A DNA stretch of 64,000 nucleotides from Propionivibrio soli (GTDB lineage: Bacteria; Pseudomonadota; Gammaproteobacteria; Burkholderiales; Rhodocyclaceae): contig NZ_JANZKY010000001.1 of NCBI RefSeq assembly GCF_025770765.1, positions 389,665 to 453,664 on the forward strand, written 5' to 3'. Position numbers and translations under genes: made by a program. The notes beneath the pieces were generated by a model. The model searched no databases and was not told where the DNA came from. It saw only the letters and a program-made list of their open reading frames with translations. Shown in pieces: positions 36,086 to 45,050 of this stretch (its first letter is position 1; every line of letters starts with the position of its first letter).

Positions 36086-36676
36086 TTATCTCAAATTGCC
36101 GACGATGGAGGCGCGGCTGTCGGACATCTTCTTGACGAAATTCGTCATGATTTCGAACGCCTCGTTGCGCTTGTTGCTCAGGCTCTGCAATCGCAGCATG
36201 TCCATCTGCTGGCTGCTGCTCATGGCATCGATCTTGCCCTTGATCTCCTCGGACCAGACGTCAAAGGTCTTTTGCTTCGGCTCGTACTTCGTTTCTTTGC
36301 CGTATATCGGTAGGGAGATGCCCAACGGCAGCGTCCTGTAACCGATAATCGTCTGGCTGTCATGCTCTTGGGGAACGGCATCGCCACCCGTTGGCATCGT
36401 GAGGCCTGCCGCAATGGCCCGGTTGTACAAATCCAGATTGATGTCGCCACGCTTATCCGTATCGCCTCCGCCCGGACGGGCCGTCTTAAGCTCAGTCAGC
36501 AACTTGTTGAGCGTGGCAATTTCCTTGTTGCGGTCGGCTACCCCCTTCAACTGTTCCTTGAGTTGCACTTCGAGGTTGTTGGCACGATCTGTCTGAACAG
36601 CCATCATGGCCGTTTCGAGGTCCATGTTCTGTATTTGCTCCGCAGAAATCGGGGCCATGCTAATTGGTGAAGTCAT
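36086..36676 (-). CDS. T3SS filament/tip-like protein, paralogue 1
   Basis: 196-residue member of the tandem trio. It differs from paralogue 2 mainly by an insertion in the middle variable region (about residues 100-130, containing TIIGYRTLPLGISLPIYGKE), while the C-terminal helix is nearly identical. The variable segment lies between two conserved helical ends, where a surface-exposed part of a filament subunit would be expected. ATG at 36676 is preferred, with GGAG upstream; the longer frame begins in non-conserved sequence. Confidence 0.65.
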   Translation of the reverse strand: MTSPISMAPISAEQIQNMDLETAMMAVQTDRANNLEVQLKEQLKGVADRNKEIATLNKLLTELKTARPGGGDTDKRGDINLDLYNRAIAAGLTMPTGGDAVPQEHDSQTIIGYRTLPLGISLPIYGKETKYEPKQKTFDVWSEEIKGKIDAMSSSQQMDMLRLQSLSNKRNEAFEIMTNFVKKMSDSRASIVGNLR

Positions 36677-36808
36677 CGTCGTTTCTCCGTTCGGTTCCCT
36701 TTTCGCTTCCGCACCCACAGTCCGCGCCGCGACCAGTCAAATCGCGGAGACCACCGCTGCCCCGTTTCAACACGTCGGCCATGTCAGCAACGGGCGCATC
36801 CGCCAGCC

Positions 36809-37096
36809 CTAGATCATCGTGCGGTGCCGCGCCGGCGACTTCGTCGCCTGCGGCGTACTGAACGCCAGCCGGGCCTTGCCTTCAGCAACCTCGCGTTCGA
36901 CGGCAGCGAGATCGTCGGCCAACAGGCGCTCGGCCTCTTCCTTCTCTTTCGGGCCGACGGCATCGCGCATTTTTTGCCGGTCGATACCCTGCTCGCGGAA
37001 AAAGTCTTCTCCGGCGTCGAGCTGGTGCTGGATTTCGTTGATCATCTGCTCGGCTTCCGCCACGATGCGTGCTACGCGGTCGTCATCCATCGACAT
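36809..37096 (-). CDS. Small charged protein, first gene of the long T3SS operon
   Basis: 95-residue acidic, helical protein (MSMDDDRVARIVAEAEQMIN, later PKEKEEAERLLADDLAAVER) with no recognisable domain. It is the first gene after the GGAACC-type promoter at 37169-37196 and has GAAGGAG upstream. It could be a chaperone or regulator of the filament proteins, but I do not recognise it. Confidence 0.6.
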   Translation of the reverse strand: MSMDDDRVARIVAEAEQMINEIQHQLDAGEDFFREQGIDRQKMRDAVGPKEKEEAERLLADDLAAVEREVAEGKARLAFSTPQATKSPARHRTMI

Positions 37097-37168
37097 TCTT
37101 TTTCTCCTTCGAGTTAGTCCTTTGGTCGGGTTTTACCCCGGTTCAAAACCCTTGCTGCCTACACCCGT

Positions 37169-37196
37169 TAAGTAACACCGGCGAGCGGCGGGTTCC
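37169..37196 (-). promoter_or_regulatory. Candidate ECF promoter A: long T3SS operon
   Basis: On the minus strand: GGAACC (37196-37191), 15-base spacer, TTACTTA (37175-37169). It lies about 70 bases before the first gene of the operon that runs to sctC and matches the same pattern at four other sites in the window. It resembles the HrpL box, with TTAC instead of CCAC. Confidence 0.75.
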
Positions 37197-37250
37197 ACTT
37201 TCAGCTGAATTCTTCGTCATGGCGCCGAACGCTTTCCGCCGGTTCGACGG

Positions 37251-39050
37251 TCACCCCCCTTCATCGACCTCCGCTTGCAGCAGCCCCCAGATGCGGGCGT
37301 CGATCCGGTACTGCTCGTCATCCGCACCACGCGGGTAGGACACCGGATTCGGCGCCCCGCCGTCGAGGATGGCCTGCTTGTCGCTCGGACTCATCATGAC
37401 GACGGCCTCTTCGAGCGAGTCTGTTTGCACGGCATATGCCTGGTCCATGCGCTGCTCGATCATTTCCAACGTCTTGAGTTGCGACATGGCCTGCGCCGCT
37501 GCGACGCGCTCCTGCGAAGCGCCCATGTCCAGCGTGCCGATGTCACCATGGAAGACGACGAAGGCATTCGGCCCGGCGTCGTGGATCTTTTTCCGGTCGG
37601 CATTCTGCGTTTGAGTCAGCAGCGGGTTGCCGCTCAACGCCGATTCAAGAAAATCCGCCTTCTTCTCGCGTTGGTCTTTGGGTCCATGCAGGACGGTGTA
37701 GGCCCGGCCATCTTCATCGAAGGTCATCAACATCGTCCGCGCGGCCGTTTCCTCTTCGTCGACACCACGCCGCTGGACATAGACGGCCTCTGCCGGCATG
37801 TTGCTACCAATGCCACCGTCGGCCCAACTACGGTGCCTTTCTCCCGGCGGGGCGTAGTGCACCGACGCGAAAAACACCGGAATGCTCATCGAAATGCGCG
37901 CGGCGACTGCTACCGGCATGTTGGGGTGGCTGGCCGCGCGAAAGTATGTCTCCGTCCCGTGGGTCGAATCCCAGCCGGTCAGCGTGAGCTGCTTGAATTT
38001 CCCGGGTTCGATGCGATGCAGGATCTCCAGATCATGGAAGGTGATCATCTGCGCCGTTCGGTCGGTGTCGTAGTTCTGCGTACGCAAAGCGTCTAGACGC
38101 CGGCAGTCGGCCTCGCTCAGCTTGCCCTCCGTCCTCAGTTGCGTCAGACGTTGCTGGAATGCAGGCTTCGCCCATTCGGCATTCAGATAGCCGGCTACGG
38201 AGCCGGCCGTTTGGCGGTCGATCGTTTCCAGGGCTTTTCCGGCGTGGAAACCGGTCAGACTGACGCCGACGGTCGGGTACTTGGTGGCGTAGTGTTCGGG
38301 TTTACCCTTGAGCGAGCCCATATCGAGGCCGTCGGTAAACGTCTTGAGTTCCGTCGCACTCATGCCCGAGGCGAGCACCGCCGCCGTGAGCGCGCCGGCC
38401 GACGTGCCAACGACGAGTTCGAGCCCCGAGAGCAGGCCGGCGCGCTCCATTTCCACCAGCGCCGGGGGGTTGCCGACCCCCTTTGCTCCCCCACCGCGCA
38501 ACACGAGATTCTCGATCTGCGGCGCGCGGCGAACGAGCGTATAGCCGTCCATGCGACCGCCCTCGTAGCGGGGCAGGACCTGGGGCCGAACGTCGCCATG
38601 CTGACCCGCCGCCAAGCGGTGGTCGACCTGCAGCAACTTCAGGCTGCGCAATGCCTCCTGCGCCTTGGCGTTGGCCGTACGCACCGTTTGCTGCAGCTTG
38701 CCTTCGCTGAGGCTTCCGTCGCCACGCTCGACCGCATCCTGCTCAGCGCCGTGCATGGCATCCAGCGCGATCTGCTGCATCATCTCTGCCGCCAGACGGG
38801 TGAAGCCCTCGCGGTGCTCGGGCGAGACGGACGCTGGCAGGGAGCGTGCAAGAGCGTCGGTCTGCTCCTTGAACGACTGTTTGAACGTCTCGACGGTATT
38901 GATCAGCGTTGCCGTGGACACGGTTGGCCGCGTGAAGAATCTCTTGAAGGCCACCCAAGCCCCCTGGCTTTTGTCCGCCTGCGACACCGAAGCCTGCCAC
39001 GCCGCGGTTGCGCCGACCGCTCCCTGGCCAGTGATGGATCCTGGATTCAT
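37251..39050 (-). CDS. ExoU-like patatin phospholipase, candidate T3SS effector
   Basis: 599-residue protein with a patatin-like phospholipase A2 domain from about residue 180 to 425. The oxyanion motif is GGGAKG (186-191), the nucleophile motif GTSAG (Ser217) and the catalytic aspartate is in DGG (Asp411). The first 150 residues have no signal peptide and are rich in Ser, Thr, Gln and Ala, suiting a type III secretion signal and chaperone-binding region; the last 170 may target membranes, as in ExoU. It overlaps its likely chaperone gene by four bases, mirroring exoU-spcU. ExoU needs host ubiquitin as cofactor; whether this one does is unknown. Confidence 0.85.
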   Translation of the reverse strand: MNPGSITGQGAVGATAAWQASVSQADKSQGAWVAFKRFFTRPTVSTATLINTVETFKQSFKEQTDALARSLPASVSPEHREGFTRLAAEMMQQIALDAMHGAEQDAVERGDGSLSEGKLQQTVRTANAKAQEALRSLKLLQVDHRLAAGQHGDVRPQVLPRYEGGRMDGYTLVRRAPQIENLVLRGGGAKGVGNPPALVEMERAGLLSGLELVVGTSAGALTAAVLASGMSATELKTFTDGLDMGSLKGKPEHYATKYPTVGVSLTGFHAGKALETIDRQTAGSVAGYLNAEWAKPAFQQRLTQLRTEGKLSEADCRRLDALRTQNYDTDRTAQMITFHDLEILHRIEPGKFKQLTLTGWDSTHGTETYFRAASHPNMPVAVAARISMSIPVFFASVHYAPPGERHRSWADGGIGSNMPAEAVYVQRRGVDEEETAARTMLMTFDEDGRAYTVLHGPKDQREKKADFLESALSGNPLLTQTQNADRKKIHDAGPNAFVVFHGDIGTLDMGASQERVAAAQAMSQLKTLEMIEQRMDQAYAVQTDSLEEAVVMMSPSDKQAILDGGAPNPVSYPRGADDEQYRIDARIWGLLQAEVDEGG

Positions 39051-39505
39051 TGCGCACCTCCCACCGCGGGTTGAAGAGCAAACGAGAACCCGGCGCCCTG
39101 CATCGACAGATTACGCACGAGTTCGCGGACCCGCCGCGCCTGGCGCAGCAGGTAGTTAAGATGATTGGCGTACTTGATGGCGTCGAGGTCTTCCAGGCCG
39201 ATCTCGCCGACCAAGGTGACGAAGCTGCGGCTATCCAAGCCGCACACGAACCGCCGCCCAAGCAGGCCGACATGGTTCATGGCGAGCAAAGCGTGCACTA
39301 CCGCACGGCGCATAGGTCCGGTCAACCGAGCCGCATCGCAGACGAAAAGCTCGGAAAGGACGCGCTTCTGGTTCGGATGCAGGACGACGGCAACAGTCAG
39401 GTCATCGTCAAAAACCAGTTCGAAGGCATTGCTTGATGAGGGAACGATTCCCTCATCGAGAGCGCATGCGAACCGGGCGAAGTCGGCATTGGCAAATTCG
39501 ATCAT
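39047..39505 (-). CDS. CesT-family chaperone, probably for the patatin effector
   Basis: 152-residue class I chaperone-like protein: NAFELVFDDDLTVAVVLHPN is the typical first beta hairpin, followed by SRSFVTLVGEIGLEDLDAIK. ATG at 39505 with AAGGG upstream is chosen; the longer open frame overlaps the preceding gene in a non-homologous N-terminus. The four-base overlap with the phospholipase gene suggests a one-to-one pair, like SpcU-ExoU. Confidence 0.78.
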   Translation of the reverse strand: MIEFANADFARFACALDEGIVPSSSNAFELVFDDDLTVAVVLHPNQKRVLSELFVCDAARLTGPMRRAVVHALLAMNHVGLLGRRFVCGLDSRSFVTLVGEIGLEDLDAIKYANHLNYLLRQARRVRELVRNLSMQGAGFSFALQPAVGGAQ

Positions 39506-39507
39506 GG

Positions 39508-39978
39508 TCAGGCCCTTATCCAGTTGGACGCGAAGGTTTCCGGCTCGTCGGCGACATGCGCCGGGTTCGCCTGTTCGTGCCCGTGGCCGAAACCGTCGAT
39601 TGCGTTGCGGAGGCGCTCCATGAGCTGCTCGGCCTCGCTCGCCTCGCCCGGCAGTTGCTGCAAGGCAACCGCGCAGCACAGCCGCCCGTCCGGATCGATG
39701 GCGCCCATGTGGCCGGCGGTGTAGCGGCTGTCGAAACTCATGCGCAGCAGACGCTCGGCGGCCTCCGCCGCGTCGTCCTCGGACGCCGTGCTCAACGAGG
39801 CGTCGGCGCTGAGAACCCAGCGCTCGGCGTCGACGTTGTAGGCGAGCCAGACCCCGTTCTCGTCATCCAGCGGAGCACGGAATTTCTCGCCGTCTTCGAA
39901 CTCCGCCGGTCGTTCGCCGAGACCGGCCAACCCGGCAATCGTTTCGCTCAGAATGTGCAAATCTTTTGTAGTCATCAC
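39508..39978 (-). CDS. CesT-family chaperone
   Basis: 156-residue acidic protein with a class I chaperone pattern (ENGVWLAYNVDAERWVLSAD, later GRLCCAVALQQLPGEASEAE). It lies between the 913-residue candidate effector and the chaperone of the phospholipase, two bases from the latter. Clients may be either effector. Starts at tandem ATGs 39978/39975. Confidence 0.7.
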   Translation of the reverse strand: MMTTKDLHILSETIAGLAGLGERPAEFEDGEKFRAPLDDENGVWLAYNVDAERWVLSADASLSTASEDDAAEAAERLLRMSFDSRYTAGHMGAIDPDGRLCCAVALQQLPGEASEAEQLMERLRNAIDGFGHGHEQANPAHVADEPETFASNWIRA

Positions 39979-40009
39979 GCGTTTCCTCCCCTGTTCTTGC
40001 CGGTCGCCT

Positions 40010-42751
40010 TCAATTCGCGTGCTGGGCGATCATCGCGGCCTTGAAGCGCGGCAGCATGTCGGTTTCCACGAGGTGGGTGATTTCAGTCTGCAGGCCGTCG
40101 AAGAGCATCGGGTCGACGAGAGCGTTCGGGTTACCGGCCGCTTGCGTGACCGCTTGATCAAAAGCGCGAACGAAGGGAGCACGTTGCCCGTGGCTGACAT
40201 TCACCTGCTGCGGCGAGTCGGGATCAAGAAACTGTTGCTTTAGCGCGATGGCGTTGGCCATCGTCGGGTTTTGACGGAAAGCGGTCATCGCCTCGAGCAC
40301 GAGCAGGTTTTCCTCGTTGAGTTCACGGCGCGCAAAGGCATGCAGGTCGTCGTGGCACGCCGCGCCAGCGAGATCGCGCAACTCAAGCCCGCCTGGAGGC
40401 GGATAGTCGTGCACCGGCCAGTCAGTGAAAGCCTGGACGTTGTACTTGCAGGTCGGTCTACCGAGGATTTCCAGATGGCCGTCGTCCGCCATCGCCGCGT
40501 CGTAGCTGTACGAAACGTAACTGGCCTGAGGATCGAGCCAGATCGGTTCGCCTTGTTGCGGAAGCATGGCATGGTCGGCATGACGCAGCCGATACTCGAA
40601 ATGCAGCGTCAGATTTCCTTCGTCATCGTGTACGAAGGAAATGTTGAAATCACGCTCACTAACTCCCTGTCCCGCCTGGTCGAAAACGATAGGGCGGCCG
40701 TCCGGCAGACGGGTTGGGCTCTCGTCGGGATTGGTGCCACAAGCGAAGGGGAAGCCGCCAGCCATGCCCTGGTGAGCCACCAGGGTAAACGTGCGTGCCC
40801 GTTCTTCGTCGCCACCGCAGAGGTCGATCAACCGCACGAACCCGGCCTCGATGCGTTGCAGGCGCTCATCCGGCGAAATCGTGTCCCAATTTGTCCTGTC
40901 GACCATCGACGAGCCGTCGGGCATCTTCGGATCGAACGTGCGCGCGACGTCGTCGACGAACGAGCGACCAATGATGTGCCCCCCCGGTAACGTGGTGAGC
41001 TTTGTTCGCTCGGTTTGGCTGAGCGGCCTTTCCTGTTCGAGTTTCATCGTCGCCAGGAAGCCCGCTGAAACGTCCTTGCGTTCAGGAAGAACGAAGGGCG
41101 CCAACTGCCGATGCAACCCATTCGGGGCGATTCGATTGCTCTGTAACTGGCTGGCGGCGCTGGCTGCCTGTTCTGGCGTCATCCCGGCGCGCTGGCCAAG
41201 CGCCTGTACCAGACCGTTGAGCAACGGCGCCTGCACCGCAAGCTGAATATCGAGTGTCTGCATGAGGCCTTGCATCAACTGGTGGCCATTCGGCCCCGTC
41301 AGGCGTTGGAACAGTGTTTGCGCTTGCGCGGGTGTCATGCTGGCAGCGGCCAGTTGCAGCGATTGCCACATCAATTCGTCCGCCATCTCGCCGCTTGCCA
41401 GGCTCCCGGATTCCCAGACGGCCTCCCCGGCCTCCTTCATCGCGACGATGCCGTTCCCGAATGCCTGTACCAGACCCCCGAGCGTATCGAGTGCCGACTC
41501 GAAATTCTGACCCTGCAGGTCTGTTCCGATACTCGTTGCACCGGCCGCCATCCCCTGGGCGAGACGTTCGAACTGGGCCACCTGCGTCCGGTCGATCCGG
41601 CGCGAAGCCGCTATGCCGCGCAGAATCTCCTTCTGATCCGGCAGAAGCGTTGTCGACTGTTCGATCATTTGCAGCGCCGCGCAGTGCTCCTCGAGTGCCA
41701 AACGCGTTTTCATCTCCAGCCGCGGCGCAAGGGCGGTCATGATCGACGCGGCGTCATCTGCACAACCGAACTCGGCAGGCATCGCGCCGACACGATAGGA
41801 CAAGCCTTCGGTGACATTGCCCTCAATGCATTTCAGGACCGCGTCCGGGATCGTTGCCATGCCGTGCCGATGTGCAACGTCGGCAGCCGTTCGCGACAGC
41901 ATGGAACCTGGATCGTGCCGGTCAAGTTTGGTCTTCATATCGGCGACCACCGCAAACTCGCGCGCGGCGTCGCGTATTTCGGCCGCCGGGGCTTTCTGCG
42001 ACGCCCGCCCGACAATATCGGCCAGCCGCGCCTCCGTCATACCCGGCAGGCTCTTCAGCTCCTGATAAAGGTCGAAGGCATTCCTGGCCGCCTGCACCAT
42101 CTGTTCGTTGCTGACCCGCCCTTGGGAATGTTCGGGCAACGCTTCACATTGTTTTTGCACATAGGCGGTAACGAACTTGGCCGCCGGCGCGCCCATCGCT
42201 TCCTGCCATGAGGTGGCGCCATTGAGCTGCATATCGCGGTCAAGGAAAACGCCGTTCATGTCCGTTTCGCCAGGCACATGAGCCGCACCTTGCAACGGGC
42301 TTTCGAGGAAGCGCATCACTGCCATATTGTTATGCGAACGGCGCACCTGCTGCGCGCGCTCCGCCTGCTTCAGGACTTCATCCACCTTGCGCGCCGTGAT
42401 CGGCGTGCCGCCCGTCTGATCCACGTCGCGCATGCACATGTCAGCAATGTCGCAGCCGAACGCCGCGCGTAGGTCCTGCGCAAAACCATTGAGGAAACGG
42501 CGCGACGAGGCCTGTTGCTCGGCGAGCCTGACCGGATAATCCGCGACTTCCGCCCGCGCCCGCTGCAAGCTACCCAACGAGCCAAGCAAAGGAAGCCCAG
42601 AAAGGGCGGCTTTGAAATGCGTCCATTTGCCCGGTGGGTTGACCGGTAGGTCGGCCTTTATGCCGCCGGTGGACTGTTGGAGTAGAACATCACCCCCGTG
42701 GTTGGTCCGCATCAGATTGCTGACGGTACCCGCGTACTGGCTGATGGCCAT
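40010..42751 (-). CDS. Large candidate T3SS effector of unknown family
   Basis: 913-residue protein that I do not recognise. The ATG at 42751 has AGAGGAG upstream and a non-hydrophobic, Ser/Thr/Gln-rich N-terminus (MAISQYAGTVSNLMRTNHGG) suited to a type III secretion signal. Residues about 30-400 look helical; residues 400-560 are Ala/Gln-rich helices (ALDTLGGLVQAFGNGIVAMK); the C-terminal third (from about 570) is mixed alpha/beta with PGGHIIGRSFVDDVARTFDP and FNISFVHDDEGNLTLHFEYR. No catalytic motif was identified. The flanking chaperone genes and the effector-operon promoter support secretion. Confidence 0.65.
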   Translation of the reverse strand: MAISQYAGTVSNLMRTNHGGDVLLQQSTGGIKADLPVNPPGKWTHFKAALSGLPLLGSLGSLQRARAEVADYPVRLAEQQASSRRFLNGFAQDLRAAFGCDIADMCMRDVDQTGGTPITARKVDEVLKQAERAQQVRRSHNNMAVMRFLESPLQGAAHVPGETDMNGVFLDRDMQLNGATSWQEAMGAPAAKFVTAYVQKQCEALPEHSQGRVSNEQMVQAARNAFDLYQELKSLPGMTEARLADIVGRASQKAPAAEIRDAAREFAVVADMKTKLDRHDPGSMLSRTAADVAHRHGMATIPDAVLKCIEGNVTEGLSYRVGAMPAEFGCADDAASIMTALAPRLEMKTRLALEEHCAALQMIEQSTTLLPDQKEILRGIAASRRIDRTQVAQFERLAQGMAAGATSIGTDLQGQNFESALDTLGGLVQAFGNGIVAMKEAGEAVWESGSLASGEMADELMWQSLQLAAASMTPAQAQTLFQRLTGPNGHQLMQGLMQTLDIQLAVQAPLLNGLVQALGQRAGMTPEQAASAASQLQSNRIAPNGLHRQLAPFVLPERKDVSAGFLATMKLEQERPLSQTERTKLTTLPGGHIIGRSFVDDVARTFDPKMPDGSSMVDRTNWDTISPDERLQRIEAGFVRLIDLCGGDEERARTFTLVAHQGMAGGFPFACGTNPDESPTRLPDGRPIVFDQAGQGVSERDFNISFVHDDEGNLTLHFEYRLRHADHAMLPQQGEPIWLDPQASYVSYSYDAAMADDGHLEILGRPTCKYNVQAFTDWPVHDYPPPGGLELRDLAGAACHDDLHAFARRELNEENLLVLEAMTAFRQNPTMANAIALKQQFLDPDSPQQVNVSHGQRAPFVRAFDQAVTQAAGNPNALVDPMLFDGLQTEITHLVETDMLPRFKAAMIAQHAN

Positions 42752-42795
42752 CGAAATCTCCTCTTCTTGTTTTTGGCGGCGTGGGCCTGGCGGGC

Positions 42796-43269
42796 CTATC
42801 CGAAAATGGGACGGAACCCGGTATCGCCAAGCACCGGAGCGGCAGACGGGGCCACCGCCGGAGCAGATTCCTTGATACGCCGACGCCATTTTTCGGCCTG
42901 CCCGACCAAGTTCTCCACCAGCGCTTCGAAACCGGGCCCATCGAGTTCGTTGACGCTGCGCGAATAGACGAGGATGACGCCGTTGGTCCCTTCCTCGAGG
43001 CAAAGCGTCGCGCCGCGCGTACGGTGCCAATAGAGGTTGGCACCCATGAGTTCGCGCAGCAGGGGTTCCGCGCCCTCCTTAGGCAGTTCCTCGAGGTAGA
43101 TCGAGAACACCAAGCGTTCCACAGCGGCGTCGTACTCGATATTGAGCAGCAGTTCGCCGTCGAAAACTAGGACGCAACTATTCGTTTGGGCATCGAGTTC
43201 GAGATTCGGTACCGTCAGCGTTTTGCCAAAGTCGGCGACCAGCTTGTTTGCCACTACGCGTTTGTCCAT
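42796..43269 (-). CDS. CesT-family chaperone, first gene of the effector operon
   Basis: 157-residue class I chaperone: MDKRVVANKLVADFGKTLTV, then SCVLVFDGELLLNIEYDAAV and RLVFSIYLEELPKEGAEPLL form the typical fold pattern. It immediately precedes the 913-residue candidate effector, its likely client. The start at 43269 lies about 75 bases downstream of promoter B; a longer frame upstream would run through the promoter and was rejected. Confidence 0.78.
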   Translation of the reverse strand: MDKRVVANKLVADFGKTLTVPNLELDAQTNSCVLVFDGELLLNIEYDAAVERLVFSIYLEELPKEGAEPLLRELMGANLYWHRTRGATLCLEEGTNGVILVYSRSVNELDGPGFEALVENLVGQAEKWRRRIKESAPAVAPSAAPVLGDTGFRPIFG

Positions 43270-43343
43270 GTCGATTTCCCGTACGGTCGTGTTTGGTTGG
43301 AGGGTAGGAATGCGGCTGTGGATGCCCGTTATTCCATGACCGG

Positions 43344-43371
43344 TAAGTAACGGTGGAGGCGTGGCGGTTCC
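43344..43371 (-). promoter_or_regulatory. Candidate ECF promoter B: effector operon
   Basis: Minus strand: GGAACC (43371-43366), 15-base spacer, TTACTTA (43350-43344). Both boxes are identical to promoter A. It points toward the chaperone and effector genes and is divergent from promoter C. Confidence 0.75.
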
Positions 43372-43428
43372 AGTTTGTATCCATTTGTCGCCTGCTACGA
43401 AGAGAACCACCATCGAGGCGCGACCGAT

Positions 43429-43456
43429 GGAACCGCTTGCTGGCAGCTGTTACTAA
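43429..43456 (+). promoter_or_regulatory. Candidate ECF promoter C: sctW-sctV operon
   Basis: Plus strand: GGAACC (43429-43434), 15-base spacer, TTACTAA (43450-43456), about 58 bases before the sctW ATG. Together with promoter B it forms a divergent pair with the -35 boxes about 60 bases apart. Confidence 0.75.
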
Positions 43457-43514
43457 TTTGACGCCCGCTGGCGAACGATCAGCAGCGGCTTTACGGGGAT
43501 TCACACGCAAGACC

Positions 43515-44624
43515 ATGATTCGCATAGACGGCAGCCAGGCAGCGGCGCCCCAGTTCTCGTCGCAATCGACCACGGCCGAACCGGGAACGGGGGGTATCGG
43601 GACGCTTGCCGGACAATCGGCGGTGCCCGAGGATGCCGCCTCGGTGCTCACCGACGCCGCCGAGGAACTGAGCCTGTACGCCGCTGAAAAGCTCGAACAC
43701 AAGTCGCTCGACGAGCGCGAGGTGGAGACAGAGAAGCCGATCGATCTGATGCATATCGATGAGATCGCCGCTTACCTCGAAGCCGCGAAGCTGCTCGACA
43801 ACCCACAGGAACTCACCCGCGTCGCCAAGCAGCTGCAATCGGGCCAAGGAAATCCGCGCGAGCTCGCGCGCCGGGAAAGCCGCGATCCGACACAACAGTA
43901 CATGCTGTTGCAGTACGCCGCGCAGGACGGGCTGAAAAACGGGACCGCGCCGGAAATCCTGGACGAGTTGCTCGACGCGCTCGCCGATCTCGAAGTCGAA
44001 TACGGCCCGCAAATCCGCAGCGACCTCAACACCATCGGCGCAGCAAGCGAGTTCGCTGCCGGCCCGGGAGGCATTGCGGCTTTCCAGGACGCTTACCAGG
44101 ACGTCGTTCTCGGTGAAGCGTCCCTCGCGCAAACGCTGACAGTGGTGGTCAGCAAGCTTGGGGGCGAGAGCGGCGAAGGCTTCGTGCGCGGATTACAGGG
44201 GCTGATCAAGGCGCTCGGGCAAGACCTCGCCGCCACGCGGCCGTCGGTCGACGCCAACCGACTGCAGTCTTTGGTGCAAGATCTCTATCACTTGGAAGTT
44301 GCTTCGACGGTGGTCGACGGATGCCGCAAGCTGGCCGGCGAACTCGCCGCTAAACACGCAACGCCGGGTGTCGACCCCGCGGCGCTTATGAAGGAGCTCG
44401 TTGCGGTCACCGGGGAAAAGTGGGTGAGCGCAAGCCGTTTCGCCGCGCTGGCCGAGAAATTCGGCGTCCGCGACGTCGGGGCCCAGATCGCGTTCCAGGC
44501 CGGCGTGCGCGCCCTGATGCGCGAACTGCCCGTCAAGATCTTCCCTGACGCGGATGCGCGCCAGGCGGTCCTGAACGCCTCGCAGGAAGCGCTCGACCGT
44601 GCCATCGATCTGGAGGAGGAATAG
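43515..44624 (+). CDS. sctW: Gatekeeper protein SctW (YopN-TyeA fusion type)
   Basis: 369-residue gatekeeper that delays effector export until host contact. Its length equals YopN plus TyeA, and the C-terminal part (WVSASRFAALAEKFGVRDVG, then AQIAFQAGVRALMRELPVKI) corresponds to TyeA, so the two are fused as in many Ysc-type systems. The ATG at 43515 lies downstream of promoter C; the longer open frame is upstream of the inferred transcription start. The sycN-like gene follows immediately. Confidence 0.9.
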   Translation: MIRIDGSQAAAPQFSSQSTTAEPGTGGIGTLAGQSAVPEDAASVLTDAAEELSLYAAEKLEHKSLDEREVETEKPIDLMHIDEIAAYLEAAKLLDNPQELTRVAKQLQSGQGNPRELARRESRDPTQQYMLLQYAAQDGLKNGTAPEILDELLDALADLEVEYGPQIRSDLNTIGAASEFAAGPGGIAAFQDAYQDVVLGEASLAQTLTVVVSKLGGESGEGFVRGLQGLIKALGQDLAATRPSVDANRLQSLVQDLYHLEVASTVVDGCRKLAGELAAKHATPGVDPAALMKELVAVTGEKWVSASRFAALAEKFGVRDVGAQIAFQAGVRALMRELPVKIFPDADARQAVLNASQEALDRAIDLEEE

Positions 44625-45020
44625 GTGAACTGGGTCCACGAAACCCTGGCCGAATTCGGCCGGCAAATCGGCCTCACCGGCTTCGCCCCCGGGACGCACG
44701 GAGTCGCGCAGTTGCGCCTTGAATCGGGCGGGCTGCTGGCCGTCGAGGCCGTAACCCGCGGTTCGTCCGACGAAGTGCTCGTTTATTTGGGCCAACCGAT
44801 GGGTTTCGACGCCGACCGACTACGTATGGCCGCTCTGGAGAAGGTTCGTGAGACGCGCGGCGGCCCTTACGCCATCCAGGTCGCCACACGCGGCGATGGC
44901 CCTCAGGCGATGCTGCTGATGCTCGTCCGCGTGCCGGAGCGCCAATTCACCGTGCAAACCCTCGGTCAGGCGGTCGACTATCTCGGCCGCTGGTTCGCCG
45001 ATCTGGCGGCGAGCCGCTGA
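44625..45020 (+). CDS. SycN-like chaperone of the gatekeeper
   Basis: 131-residue class I chaperone (GVAQLRLESGGLLAVEAVTR, then SSDEVLVYLGQPMGFDADRL). It starts with GTG directly after the sctW stop, with GGAGGAGG-like sequence in the sctW 3' end as ribosome binding site. The gene order sctW-sycN-sctX-sctY-sctV is the same as yopN-tyeA-sycN-yscX-yscY-lcrD in Yersinia, so SycN is the best call. Confidence 0.82.
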   Translation: MNWVHETLAEFGRQIGLTGFAPGTHGVAQLRLESGGLLAVEAVTRGSSDEVLVYLGQPMGFDADRLRMAALEKVRETRGGPYAIQVATRGDGPQAMLLMLVRVPERQFTVQTLGQAVDYLGRWFADLAASR

Positions 45021-45050
45021 AGTCGGTGACGACCATGAAAGGAATCCATC

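Noticed and set aside
36665..36700. GGAACC on the minus strand just upstream of filament paralogue 1
   Set aside because: At the right distance the sequence is GATGACT, not TTACNNA, and it includes the start codon.
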